In this document: positions 9,974-17,137 of the stretch, in pieces
How positions within the stretch are numbered: the first letter of the stretch is position 1
How the letters are laid out: every line of letters starts with the position of its first letter
Notes under the pieces: model-generated
The model's database searches: none
What the model saw: only the letters and a program-made list of their open reading frames with translations
What the model was told of the DNA's origin: nothing
Assembly: GCF_000526235.1 (NCBI RefSeq)
Contig: NZ_JAFR01000009.1
Span: forward strand, 1 to 64,000
Length of the DNA stretch: 64,000 nt
DNA from: Acholeplasma granularum ATCC 19168
GTDB taxonomy: Bacteria; Bacillota_I; Bacilli_A; Acholeplasmatales; Acholeplasmataceae
Reading direction: 5' to 3'
Program-made: the position numbers and the translations under genes

Positions 9974-11161
9974 ATGGCAAAACAAAAATTCGAAAGAACA
10001 AAACCACACGTTAACGTTGGAACAATCGGTCACGTTGACCATGGTAAAACTACTTTAACTGCTGCAATTACATCAGTACTTGCAGGAAGAGGGTTAGCTA
10101 CAAAAAGAGATTATAACCAAATCGATGGAGCACCAGAAGAAAAAGCTCGTGGTATAACAATTAACGCATCCCACGTAGAATATGAAACAGATACAAGACA
10201 CTACGCACACGTAGACTGCCCAGGTCACGCTGACTATGTTAAAAACATGATTACAGGTGCTGCACAAATGGATGGTGGTATCTTAGTTGTTTCTGCAGCT
10301 GATGGCCCAATGCCACAAACTCGTGAACATATTTTATTATCACGCCAAGTTGGGGTACCTAAATTAGTAGTATTCTTAAACAAAGCTGACTTAGTTGATG
10401 ACGAAGAGTTATTAGACTTAGTTGAAATGGAAGTTAGAGAATTATTATCAGAATATGACTTCCCAGGTGATGATATTCCAGTTATCAAAGGTTCTGCATT
10501 AGGCGCATTAGAAGGTAAACCAGAATGGGTTTCTAGAATTAATGACTTAATGGCTGCTGTAGATAGCTATGTTGATACACCAGTACGTGCTACTGACAAA
10601 CCATTTATGATGCCAGTTGAAGACGTATTCACAATTACAGGTCGTGGTACAGTTGCTACAGGACGTGTTGAACGTGGAATCGTTAAAGTTGGTGATCCAG
10701 TTGAAATCGTTGGTATCAAAGATACTCAACAAACAACTGTTACAGGTGTTGAAATGTTTAGAAAATTATTAGACCAAGCTGAAGCTGGAGACAACATCGG
10801 TGCTTTATTAAGAGGTGTTGATCGTTCAAACATCGAACGTGGTCAAGTATTATCTAAACCAGGAACTGTTAAACCACACGCTAAATTTACAGCACAAATC
10901 TATGTGTTAAGTAAAGAAGAAGGTGGACGTCATACAGCATTCTTCTCAAACTACCGTCCTCAATTCTATTTCAGAACAACTGACATTACAGGTATTATTA
11001 CTTTAAATGAAGGAACTGAAATGGTTATGCCAGGAGACAACGCTGAAGTTACAGTTGAATTAATTCACCCAATCGCATTAGAAGAAGGAACAAAATTCTC
11101 TATTCGCGAAGGCGGAAGAACTGTTGCATCAGGTACAGTTGTTAAAATTCTTGCTGACTAA
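9974..11161 (+). CDS. tuf: Elongation factor Tu
   Basis: A 395-residue GTPase that delivers aminoacyl-tRNA to the ribosome. Motifs are GHVDHGKTT (G1), DCPGHADY (G3) and NKADL (G4), followed by domains II and III ([13 protein letters not shown] and similar), with full length. The ribosome binding site is TAGGAGG. It is the last gene of the str operon; a strong terminator follows. Confidence 0.98.
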   Translation: MAKQKFERTKPHVNVGTIGHVDHGKTTLTAAITSVLAGRGLATKRDYNQIDGAPEEKARGITINASHVEYETDTRHYAHVDCPGHADYVKNMITGAAQMDGGILVVSAADGPMPQTREHILLSRQVGVPKLVVFLNKADLVDDEELLDLVEMEVRELLSEYDFPGDDIPVIKGSALGALEGKPEWVSRINDLMAAVDSYVDTPVRATDKPFMMPVEDVFTITGRGTVATGRVERGIVKVGDPVEIVGIKDTQQTTVTGVEMFRKLLDQAEAGDNIGALLRGVDRSNIERGQVLSKPGTVKPHAKFTAQIYVLSKEEGGRHTAFFSNYRPQFYFRTTDITGIITLNEGTEMVMPGDNAEVTVELIHPIALEEGTKFSIREGGRTVASGTVVKILAD

Positions 11162-11173
11162 TTATTAAAATTT

Positions 11174-11203
11174 GGATCTTCCTTATTGGAAGGTCCTTTT
11201 TTA
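11174..11203 (+). terminator. Intrinsic terminator of the str operon
   Basis: GGATCTTCC and GGAAGGTCC form a nine-pair stem (one G-U) with a TTATT loop and TTTTTT tail. Confidence 0.92.
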
Positions 11204-11482
11204 TTTATATAATTTTTTAGCATATAACTATTTAGGATGACATACTATTTTTAAACAATTCATTTGGGGGATAAATTAAAAATTAGAAGTTTCAAACCTT
11301 AAAAAATTTTATGGACATATCTATCGTAAAAAAAATGACACAATAAAAAATTCTATTTTGTTATGAATAGATTCTAAGTTGTATATTTTTATGATATTAT
11401 CATGCATAGGCTCTCCTTATAGTATTAGTTATGGCAAACTCTTATTATAGGTAAGACCCCTTTTTTAATCAGTAAATTTCCT
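11204..11482. other. Gene-poor AT-rich spacer
   Basis: About 280 bases between the tuf terminator and the terminator of the minus-strand permease. No intact gene was found. The only recognisable content is a short in-frame remnant resembling the start of an ABC ATPase at 11280-11366. Confidence 0.5.
11280..11366 (+). pseudogene. Possible remnant of an ABC transporter ATP-binding protein
   Basis: The frame beginning right after a TAA at 11277 reads KLEVSNLKKFYGHIYRKK and ends at TGA 11364. 'LEVSNLKKFYG' is the typical opening of ABC ATPase domains, but no start codon, Walker A or remaining domain follows. It could be gene decay or chance; the match is only about 11 residues. Confidence 0.25.
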
Positions 11483-11524
11483 ATAAAAAAAAACATCTTT
11501 AAGAAAATTATCTTAGAGATGTTT
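11483..11524 (-). terminator. Terminator of the AI-2E family permease gene
   Basis: AAACATCTTTAAGA and TCTTAGAGATGTTT pair over 14 positions (one G-U). On the minus strand a run of T follows (A run at 11483-11490). Confidence 0.85.
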
Positions 11525-11541
11525 ATAAATTTATATATTAT

Positions 11542-12648
11542 TTATTCTTTAACCTTATCAAGTAACTCAGTTCGTATATGTTTCCAAATAACCATTATAA
11601 TACCACCTAGTGGAATTGAAAGTATAATACCCCATACACCTAAAATAGAACCAAAAAATAACATGAACACTAAGATAAGTGCAGAATGTATACCCATTTC
11701 ATCACCTGCTAGTTTTGGAATAACAATATTACCTTGAATAAACTGAATAACTGTATTTAATACAATTAATATTATATTTCCCCAAAGAGCAGATAACTCT
11801 AGATTATTAATATAAAATAAATTCACATGACCGACTGAAAATATATATATGATTGGAATAAGTAAACCAGTGGTTGGACCTAAGTAAGGAATTAAATCTA
11901 ATACTGCAATAAGTACTGAAAATAATATCACATAACCAATAGGTAATCCTAATACTAAATAAACAACTACAAACATAAAGAATAATACAATCATACTAAT
12001 AATTTTAGATTTAAAATATGATGCAACTAAATAATTAGATTTAATTGCTATAGGCATAACATGTTTTTGCCATGACTTTGGTATATTTTCATCAATGCTA
12101 TTGAGCATTGTTTCTTTGGAATTTAAAAAGTGCCATAAGAATATAGGAACTAAAACAATAACAGTAACAGTTTGTATGATAACACCAATTAAATTAGATG
12201 CAGAACCTAAAAGACTGCTATAATCAAAATTTGAAACCAAATCATATATATAGGCATATACCTCACCTAAATTATTATCAACAAACCAAAATTCCACTTC
12301 ATTTAAAAACTCTGGTCTTGAAATTGTCTCAATAAAAGATTTACTTTGATCAATTAAGAAAAATACACTAAATAATACTATAGCTGCTGTAAAAAGTATA
12401 ATTAAAGTAATTGTTAAAAGTATTGCAACACTTTTTTTAATTTTAAACTTAGTAATAAATTTATCTGTTAATGGATTTAGTAGATAAACAAGTATTAAAG
12501 CAATTAATACAGGTGTAACAACCAGTGATAAGCCGCTAAACGTTTTTTCAATAATGTTACCAGGATATAAAGCATTTAGACTATGAAATAAAAATAAAGC
12601 TAACAAACTTAAAATGATAATGGTCATAATATTTTTAAACTGTTTCAT
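11542..12648 (-). CDS. AI-2E/PerM family membrane permease
   Basis: A 368-residue protein with about eight membrane segments: two at the N-terminus (residues 8-55), one at 62-85, a soluble stretch, then a cluster from 145 to 345. The signature of the AI-2E transporter family (PF01594) is seen as LIPYLGPTTGLLIPIIYIF and IVIPKLAGDEMGIHSALILVFMLFFGSILGVWG. Family members export autoinducer-2 or Na+/H+, or have no known substrate, so the substrate is open. It stands alone between its own minus-strand -10 (ATTATA at 12685-12690) and terminator. Confidence 0.85.
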   Translation of the reverse strand: MKQFKNIMTIIILSLLALFLFHSLNALYPGNIIEKTFSGLSLVVTPVLIALILVYLLNPLTDKFITKFKIKKSVAILLTITLIILFTAAIVLFSVFFLIDQSKSFIETISRPEFLNEVEFWFVDNNLGEVYAYIYDLVSNFDYSSLLGSASNLIGVIIQTVTVIVLVPIFLWHFLNSKETMLNSIDENIPKSWQKHVMPIAIKSNYLVASYFKSKIISMIVLFFMFVVVYLVLGLPIGYVILFSVLIAVLDLIPYLGPTTGLLIPIIYIFSVGHVNLFYINNLELSALWGNIILIVLNTVIQFIQGNIVIPKLAGDEMGIHSALILVFMLFFGSILGVWGIILSIPLGGIIMVIWKHIRTELLDKVKE

Positions 12649-12797
12649 GTAATAGGTTTTCCTTCGTAATTTTTTTCCAAATATATTATAACACTTTATT
12701 CATATATAGTCATTCATCCAAATGTGTGAGAATTTAAGTATAAAGCATATTAAAACACCACTATTTATTCGTTTAAAACCAAACAATATTCCTAATA

Positions 12798-12806
12798 TGA
12801 TATAAT
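12798..12806 (+). promoter_or_regulatory. Extended -10 promoter of the tatD operon
   Basis: TGA-TATAAT, 28 bp before the tatD start. The -35 is weak. Confidence 0.65.
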
Positions 12807-12833
12807 TTACTAAGTGGAAAAGGAAGTGTTTTT

Positions 12834-13592
12834 ATGATAGATACCCATGCACATATCAATATGAAAGAGTTTGAAGATAAATTAGATTTGATAGTAGAAA
12901 ATGCTATTTCAAATAATGTTACTCATATAATTGTTGTAGGTATGGATTTTTTTCATAATGAGCGTAGCTTTATATTAGCAAACACATATAATAATATGTT
13001 TGCAACAGTAGGCATACATCCAACAACACTAAAAGGTAATGTAAAAGATTTAGAAAAATACTTACTTCACAAAAGAGTAGTTGCTATTGGAGAAACAGGA
13101 ATCGATCTTTATTGGAATAAAGATAATCTAGAACTACAAACAAAGTATTTTAAAGAACAAATAGAGCTTGCTATAGAATATAGGCTACCAATAATTATTC
13201 ACACAAGAAACTCATTTAATGAAGCATATGAAATCATAAAGCCATATAAAGGAAAAATAACCGGAGTATTTCACTCATTTTCTTCTAACTATGAAGATGC
13301 CCTAAAAGCAATCGATTTGGGTTTTTATATTGGAATATCAGGTGTTGTAACATTTAAAAAAGCAGAAGAATTAAAAGAGGTAGTAGAAAAAATAGATTTA
13401 AAACACTTACTACTTGAAACAGATTCACCATATTTAGCACCTATACCTTTTAGAGGTAAAAAAAATGAACCAGCATATACGAATTATGTTTTAAAAGAAG
13501 TGGCATTACTTAAAAATATTGATGAAAAAATTGTAGATAAAATTACAACAGAAAATGCAATAAAATTATTTAAACTGGAGAATATATTATGA
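12834..13592 (+). CDS. tatD: TatD family metal-dependent deoxyribonuclease
   Basis: A 252-residue TIM-barrel hydrolase. All metal ligands of the family are visible: DTHAHINM (His-x-His, N-terminus), GETGIDLYW (Glu), IHTRNSF (His), VFHSFS (His) and ETDSPYLAP (Asp). Family members act as 3'-5' DNases. It is the first gene of an operon with two HtrA-like lipoproteins and a PncC-type protein; its TGA overlaps the next ATG. The ribosome binding site is AGGAAG. Confidence 0.92.
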   Translation: MIDTHAHINMKEFEDKLDLIVENAISNNVTHIIVVGMDFFHNERSFILANTYNNMFATVGIHPTTLKGNVKDLEKYLLHKRVVAIGETGIDLYWNKDNLELQTKYFKEQIELAIEYRLPIIIHTRNSFNEAYEIIKPYKGKITGVFHSFSSNYEDALKAIDLGFYIGISGVVTFKKAEELKEVVEKIDLKHLLLETDSPYLAPIPFRGKKNEPAYTNYVLKEVALLKNIDEKIVDKITTENAIKLFKLENIL

Positions 13593-14344
13593 AAAAAGTA
13601 AAACATTTATTTATATTAGTAATCGGTTTATTGTTATTAACAAGTTGTGTTGCAGTTGATGAATATATTGAACAATATAAACCAATTGCATATGCACCAG
13701 AACTTACTTTAGAAGAGGTAAGTTTTATAGACCTTATCCAAGAAAAAAAGAAATCTGGTATTTCTATTAACAATTTATATGCAACAGACACTGGTAATAA
13801 AACAAGACGAGGATCTGGTGTGATTGTTAAAAAAGAAGAAGGCACTTTAATCCATAGATATTATGCCCTAACAACCCAATGGGTTGTTGAAAATACAATT
13901 ACATTAACAGTAAATATAAGTCCTACTGAAAATGTGGTTGCAGTTGTATTAAATCCTAAACTTAATTATGATAAAGACGAAGATATTGCACTAATAAGTT
14001 TTACATCAAATAAAAACTTAACACCTATTACATTAGAACCACTTATAGAAGATACTAATTTAGATAGTTTAGAAATATTTTCAATTGCAACACCAATATC
14101 TAATGGATATTTTAATTATCCAACAAATCCTGCAATAATTATGGGTGTATTTGATAACCGTATTGTACATGGCACAAACTTAAATATTGGCACCTTAGGT
14201 TCTCCTTTATACTTAAAAGAAACAGGACAACTTATAGGTATTAACGTATCTTATTCAACAGTTGCTGGTGGAAGACCAGAGGTTTTAATTAATGAGGCAA
14301 TTCATATTAATCAAGTCATTGAGCTCGTCAAAGGATATTTGTAA
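13589..14344 (+). CDS. HtrA-like lipoprotein with degenerate active site (pseudoprotease)
   Basis: A 251-residue protein. An N-terminal signal with lipobox LLTSC (Cys near residue 20) predicts a lipid-anchored surface protein. The rest follows the fold of trypsin-like S1C proteases and aligns with its downstream neighbour: GSGVIVKKE, then LTTQWVVEN where an active enzyme has NYHVV, DEDIALISF with the Asp kept, and NIGTLGSPLY where an active enzyme has NPGNSGGPLF. Both catalytic His and Ser are therefore missing. There is no PDZ domain. It overlaps tatD (ATGA) and lies 1 bp before the active paralogue, suggesting duplication and possibly a regulatory or binding role. Confidence 0.78.
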   Translation: MKKVKHLFILVIGLLLLTSCVAVDEYIEQYKPIAYAPELTLEEVSFIDLIQEKKKSGISINNLYATDTGNKTRRGSGVIVKKEEGTLIHRYYALTTQWVVENTITLTVNISPTENVVAVVLNPKLNYDKDEDIALISFTSNKNLTPITLEPLIEDTNLDSLEIFSIATPISNGYFNYPTNPAIIMGVFDNRIVHGTNLNIGTLGSPLYLKETGQLIGINVSYSTVAGGRPEVLINEAIHINQVIELVKGYL

Positions 14345-14345
14345 T

Positions 14346-15437
14346 ATGAAAAAGATTTTACTCATAATCATTAGTTTTTCTTTAATCATGTTAACAGGTT
14401 GTATGGCTGATGAAATTGAACATCAATTAAGAGATAAACCAACTTCTTTAGAATATCAAGAATTAGTTGCCTCATTAAAGGATAGTACAGTTAGTTTAAT
14501 TGGTTATCAATTAGAATTTGAAGTTGGACTAGGATCTGGGTTAATATATGATAAAGAACCTTCTAAGGATGATAAATACTACTATTATGTTGTAACAAAT
14601 TATCATGTAGTATCAGCAATGTCTTATGTAGAGGTAGTAACTAATCAGGGCAACATTGAATTTGGTGATATTTATGCATATACATTAGATAGTGAAACAG
14701 ATAATGATGATATTGCAATTGTACGTTTTGAAAGTAGTTATGATTATCCATTAATAGAAATTTTACCACTAAATGAAGAACAAGCAATTCAAGTTCAACT
14801 AAAGGTGGGTCAATTTGTATTCGGTGTTGGAACACCTGTAGATAAAATAAATCAAAACCTAAGTACAAATTTAGGAATCATTACAGACTTATCACAAACT
14901 TATGTTTCTCATAGTGCAAACATCAATCCTGGTAACTCAGGTGGACCACTATTTAGTTATGATGGCACTTTTATTGGAATTAACACGCAACGTGTTGAAG
15001 TTATTGACGGTGAAACAGTTTATCTAATTAATGAATCAATTCATGTTAATAAAGTAGCCGAGGTCATTAAAAGACGCCTTAGCCAAGTTACACCTAAATT
15101 GGGTATTGTTATTATGAGTTACATAGATTTTGTTACAGATGATTATATTGCCAGATATGGTGATAAAGCTAAAGGCTTTAACCCACTAGATCATGTCAAA
15201 AATGGTTTAGCAGGTGTTGTAGTAACGACTGTCAATCAAACCAGAGCAAGTTTTGGAATTCTTGAAAAATATGATGTAATTTTAGAAGCAAACGGTATTC
15301 GAGTGACAAATAATGAGCAATTAGGTGCCGCTTTAAACGGTATTGAAAGTGGTCGGACCTACGAGTTTTTAGTTTCAAGAAAAAACAAAGAAACAAACAT
15401 TTATGAACAAATAAATTTAGAGGTTATTATTCCATGA
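14346..15437 (+). CDS. HtrA/DegP-like serine protease lipoprotein with PDZ domain
   Basis: A 363-residue protein. The signal peptide ends in lipobox LTGC (Cys near 19), so it is lipid-anchored rather than held by a membrane helix as in Bacillus HtrA. The catalytic triad is intact: TNYHVVSA (His), DNDDIAIVRF (Asp), NPGNSGGPLF (Ser). A PDZ domain occupies about residues 255-360 (GLAGVVVTTVNQTRASFGILEKYD). It probably degrades misfolded proteins outside the cell membrane. The start at 14346 is chosen because it gives the signal peptide; an in-frame ATG at 14292 lies inside the previous gene. AAAGGAT lies upstream. Confidence 0.88.
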   Translation: MKKILLIIISFSLIMLTGCMADEIEHQLRDKPTSLEYQELVASLKDSTVSLIGYQLEFEVGLGSGLIYDKEPSKDDKYYYYVVTNYHVVSAMSYVEVVTNQGNIEFGDIYAYTLDSETDNDDIAIVRFESSYDYPLIEILPLNEEQAIQVQLKVGQFVFGVGTPVDKINQNLSTNLGIITDLSQTYVSHSANINPGNSGGPLFSYDGTFIGINTQRVEVIDGETVYLINESIHVNKVAEVIKRRLSQVTPKLGIVIMSYIDFVTDDYIARYGDKAKGFNPLDHVKNGLAGVVVTTVNQTRASFGILEKYDVILEANGIRVTNNEQLGAALNGIESGRTYEFLVSRKNKETNIYEQINLEVIIP

Positions 15438-15895
15438 CAAATATATTAAATACTTTGATTAAAAACAATTTGACAATTTCATTTGTTGAATCAATGACAG
15501 GTGGATTATTAAGTTATGAACTTGTAAGATTATATAATGCATCAAAAGTCTATAAAGAGGGGTTTGTATTATATAGCAATGAGGCAAAATCAAAATATTT
15601 AAATATTGATTTAAACTATATCGAAAATAATGGTGTAGTCTCAAGAGAAGTTGCTGGATTAATGGCGCAAAACTTAAAAGAAATAACTGGTGCAGATATT
15701 ACTGTATCTATTACTGGCTATTCAAGTGGACATGAGCCTAATAAAGCCTTTATCGGTGTAATGATTCATAACTTATTATATGTAGAAGATATTGAATTTT
15801 ATCCAGAAGATAAAAGAGAACAAAACATTAAATTAACAGTTAAAAAAGCAATAAAAATGCTAAAGGAAATTCTTAAAAATCATGTTGCTATTTAG
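15434..15895 (+). CDS. pncC: CinA C-terminal domain / nicotinamide-nucleotide amidase-like protein
   Basis: A 153-residue stand-alone CinA-C domain. The family motif usually read as AESCTGG-L appears as VESMTGGLLS (about residues 18-27), and the SVTGIAGP-type motif is altered to SITGYSSG. The best-studied members deamidate nicotinamide mononucleotide in NAD recycling. The altered motifs make activity less certain. It overlaps the previous gene by ATGA and ends the tatD operon; the rpsF promoter lies inside its last codons. Confidence 0.75.
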   Translation: MTNILNTLIKNNLTISFVESMTGGLLSYELVRLYNASKVYKEGFVLYSNEAKSKYLNIDLNYIENNGVVSREVAGLMAQNLKEITGADITVSITGYSSGHEPNKAFIGVMIHNLLYVEDIEFYPEDKREQNIKLTVKKAIKMLKEILKNHVAI

Positions 15896-15913
15896 CATCA
15901 ATGGTGATATAAT
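15885..15913 (+). promoter_or_regulatory. Promoter of rpsF-ssb-rpsR
   Basis: TTGCTA, 17-bp spacer and TATAAT with an upstream TG (TGA-TATAAT). It overlaps the 3' end of the preceding gene. Confidence 0.85.
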
Positions 15914-15993
15914 TAAAAGGCATGTAAAATGCGACAAAATATAAAATATCCTTGTCAGAAATGACCAAGATGTCCAAAAGGAGGAAGAAAACA

Positions 15994-16281
15994 ATGAAAA
16001 AGTACGAACTGATGTACATTGCTAATCCACAATTAGATCCTGAGAAATTAAAGGCTTTAATTGCTAACTTAAACAACGTTATTACAAGTAACGGTGGTTC
16101 AATCTTAGCTTTAAAAGAAATCGGATTAAAAGATTTAGCATATGAAATCAACAAACACAGAAAAGGTTACTATGTGTGGATGTTGGTTGAAACAACACCA
16201 GAAGGCATTGCTGAATATAAGCGTGTTGTTCAAATTACGGAAGCAGTTATCCGTAATATCGAAGTAAAAGAAGGAGAATAA
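15994..16281 (+). CDS. rpsF: 30S ribosomal protein S6
   Basis: A 95-residue S6 ([14 protein letters not shown]...), of family length, which binds S18 in the platform of the small subunit. The start at 15994 is preferred over an in-frame ATG at 15952 because AAAGGAGG lies 9 bp upstream and S6 begins exactly here. It is followed by ssb and rpsR, the usual bacterial order. Confidence 0.96.
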   Translation: MKKYELMYIANPQLDPEKLKALIANLNNVITSNGGSILALKEIGLKDLAYEINKHRKGYYVWMLVETTPEGIAEYKRVVQITEAVIRNIEVKEGE

Positions 16282-16283
16282 TT

Positions 16284-16727
16284 ATGATTAATAGAGTCGT
16301 CCTTGTAGGAAGAATCACAAGAGATGTAGATGTAAGATCCACCCAATCAGGTGTTTCTGTTGTGAGCTTTACATTGGCCGTAAATCGTAATTTTACTTCA
16401 GCTAGCGGTGAAAGAGAAGCAGATTTTATCAATTGCGTTGCATGGAGATCAACTGCTGATTTCATGAAAAACTATGTAAAAAAAGGAAACTTATTAGGTG
16501 TGGATGGAAGAATCCAAACTAGAAACTATGAAGATAGTGATGGACGTACAGTCTATATAACAGAAATTGTTGCAGACAGTGTTCAATTATTAGAATCTAG
16601 AAATTCACAACCTGATAGCCAACAACCATCTAGAAATAGATATGAAGACAATCGTCAAAATGATGCCCAAGATGAACTGTATGAAACAGCTAAAAACTTG
16701 GTTGCAGATGATGATTTACCATTTTAG
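16284..16727 (+). CDS. ssb: Single-stranded DNA-binding protein
   Basis: A 147-residue SSB with an N-terminal OB fold ([17 protein letters not shown]..., residues 1-105), a Gln/Asn-rich linker, and the acidic C-terminal tip DDDLPF that recruits replication and repair proteins. It is located 2 bp after rpsF and 14 bp before rpsR. Confidence 0.97.
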   Translation: MINRVVLVGRITRDVDVRSTQSGVSVVSFTLAVNRNFTSASGEREADFINCVAWRSTADFMKNYVKKGNLLGVDGRIQTRNYEDSDGRTVYITEIVADSVQLLESRNSQPDSQQPSRNRYEDNRQNDAQDELYETAKNLVADDDLPF

Positions 16728-16741
16728 AAAGGAATTTAACT

Positions 16742-16981
16742 ATGCAAGACAGAAAAAATCGTGGTGGATTTAAAAAACGTAAAAAAGTATGTTTCTTTAC
16801 TCAAAACAAATTCACACACATCGACTTTAAAGATGTAGAACTACTAAAAAGATTTATCACTGAACGTGGAAAAATCTTACCAAGACGTGTAACTGGTACA
16901 TCTGCAAAATGGCAAAGACCATTAGCGGTAGCTATCAAACGTGCGCGTCATATGGCACTTCTACCATTCGTAAAAGAATAA
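16742..16981 (+). CDS. rpsR: 30S ribosomal protein S18
   Basis: A 79-residue basic S18 ([24 protein letters not shown]) of the usual length; partner of S6. The ribosome binding site is AAAGGAA. It is the last gene of the rpsF unit and is followed by a terminator. Confidence 0.96.
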   Translation: MQDRKNRGGFKKRKKVCFFTQNKFTHIDFKDVELLKRFITERGKILPRRVTGTSAKWQRPLAVAIKRARHMALLPFVKE

Positions 16982-17000
16982 TAAAATAAATAAATTCAAA

Positions 17001-17048
17001 ACAGAAATCTATAATGTATAAATTACATAATGATTTCTGTTTTTTTTA
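17001..17048 (+). terminator. Intrinsic terminator after rpsR
   Basis: ACAGAAATC and GATTTCTGT close a long stem with an inner ATGTA/TACAT pairing, followed by eight or more T. Confidence 0.9.
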
Positions 17049-17105
17049 TACATATCCTTCAAATATCTCTAAAGTATAAGATTTGTTCAATAACAATACA
17101 AAATA

Positions 17106-17114
17106 TGATATAAT
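17106..17114 (+). promoter_or_regulatory. Extended -10 promoter of the gdpP-rplI fusion gene
   Basis: TGA-TATAAT, 23 bp before the start codon, with a weak -35. Confidence 0.65.
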
Positions 17115-17137
17115 TTTATAGTAAAGAAAGGGGTACT

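Noticed and set aside
11519-11737. Plus-strand frame opposite the AI-2E family permease
   Set aside because: Antisense shadow of a clear membrane-protein gene and overlapping its terminator.
14292-14345. Upstream in-frame start for the HtrA-like lipoprotein
   Set aside because: It would place 18 polar residues before the signal peptide and lies inside the previous gene; the start at 14346 gives a proper lipoprotein signal.
15459-15644. Minus-strand frame in the PncC-type gene
   Set aside because: Low-complexity shadow (Leu/His/Tyr-rich) with no start context.
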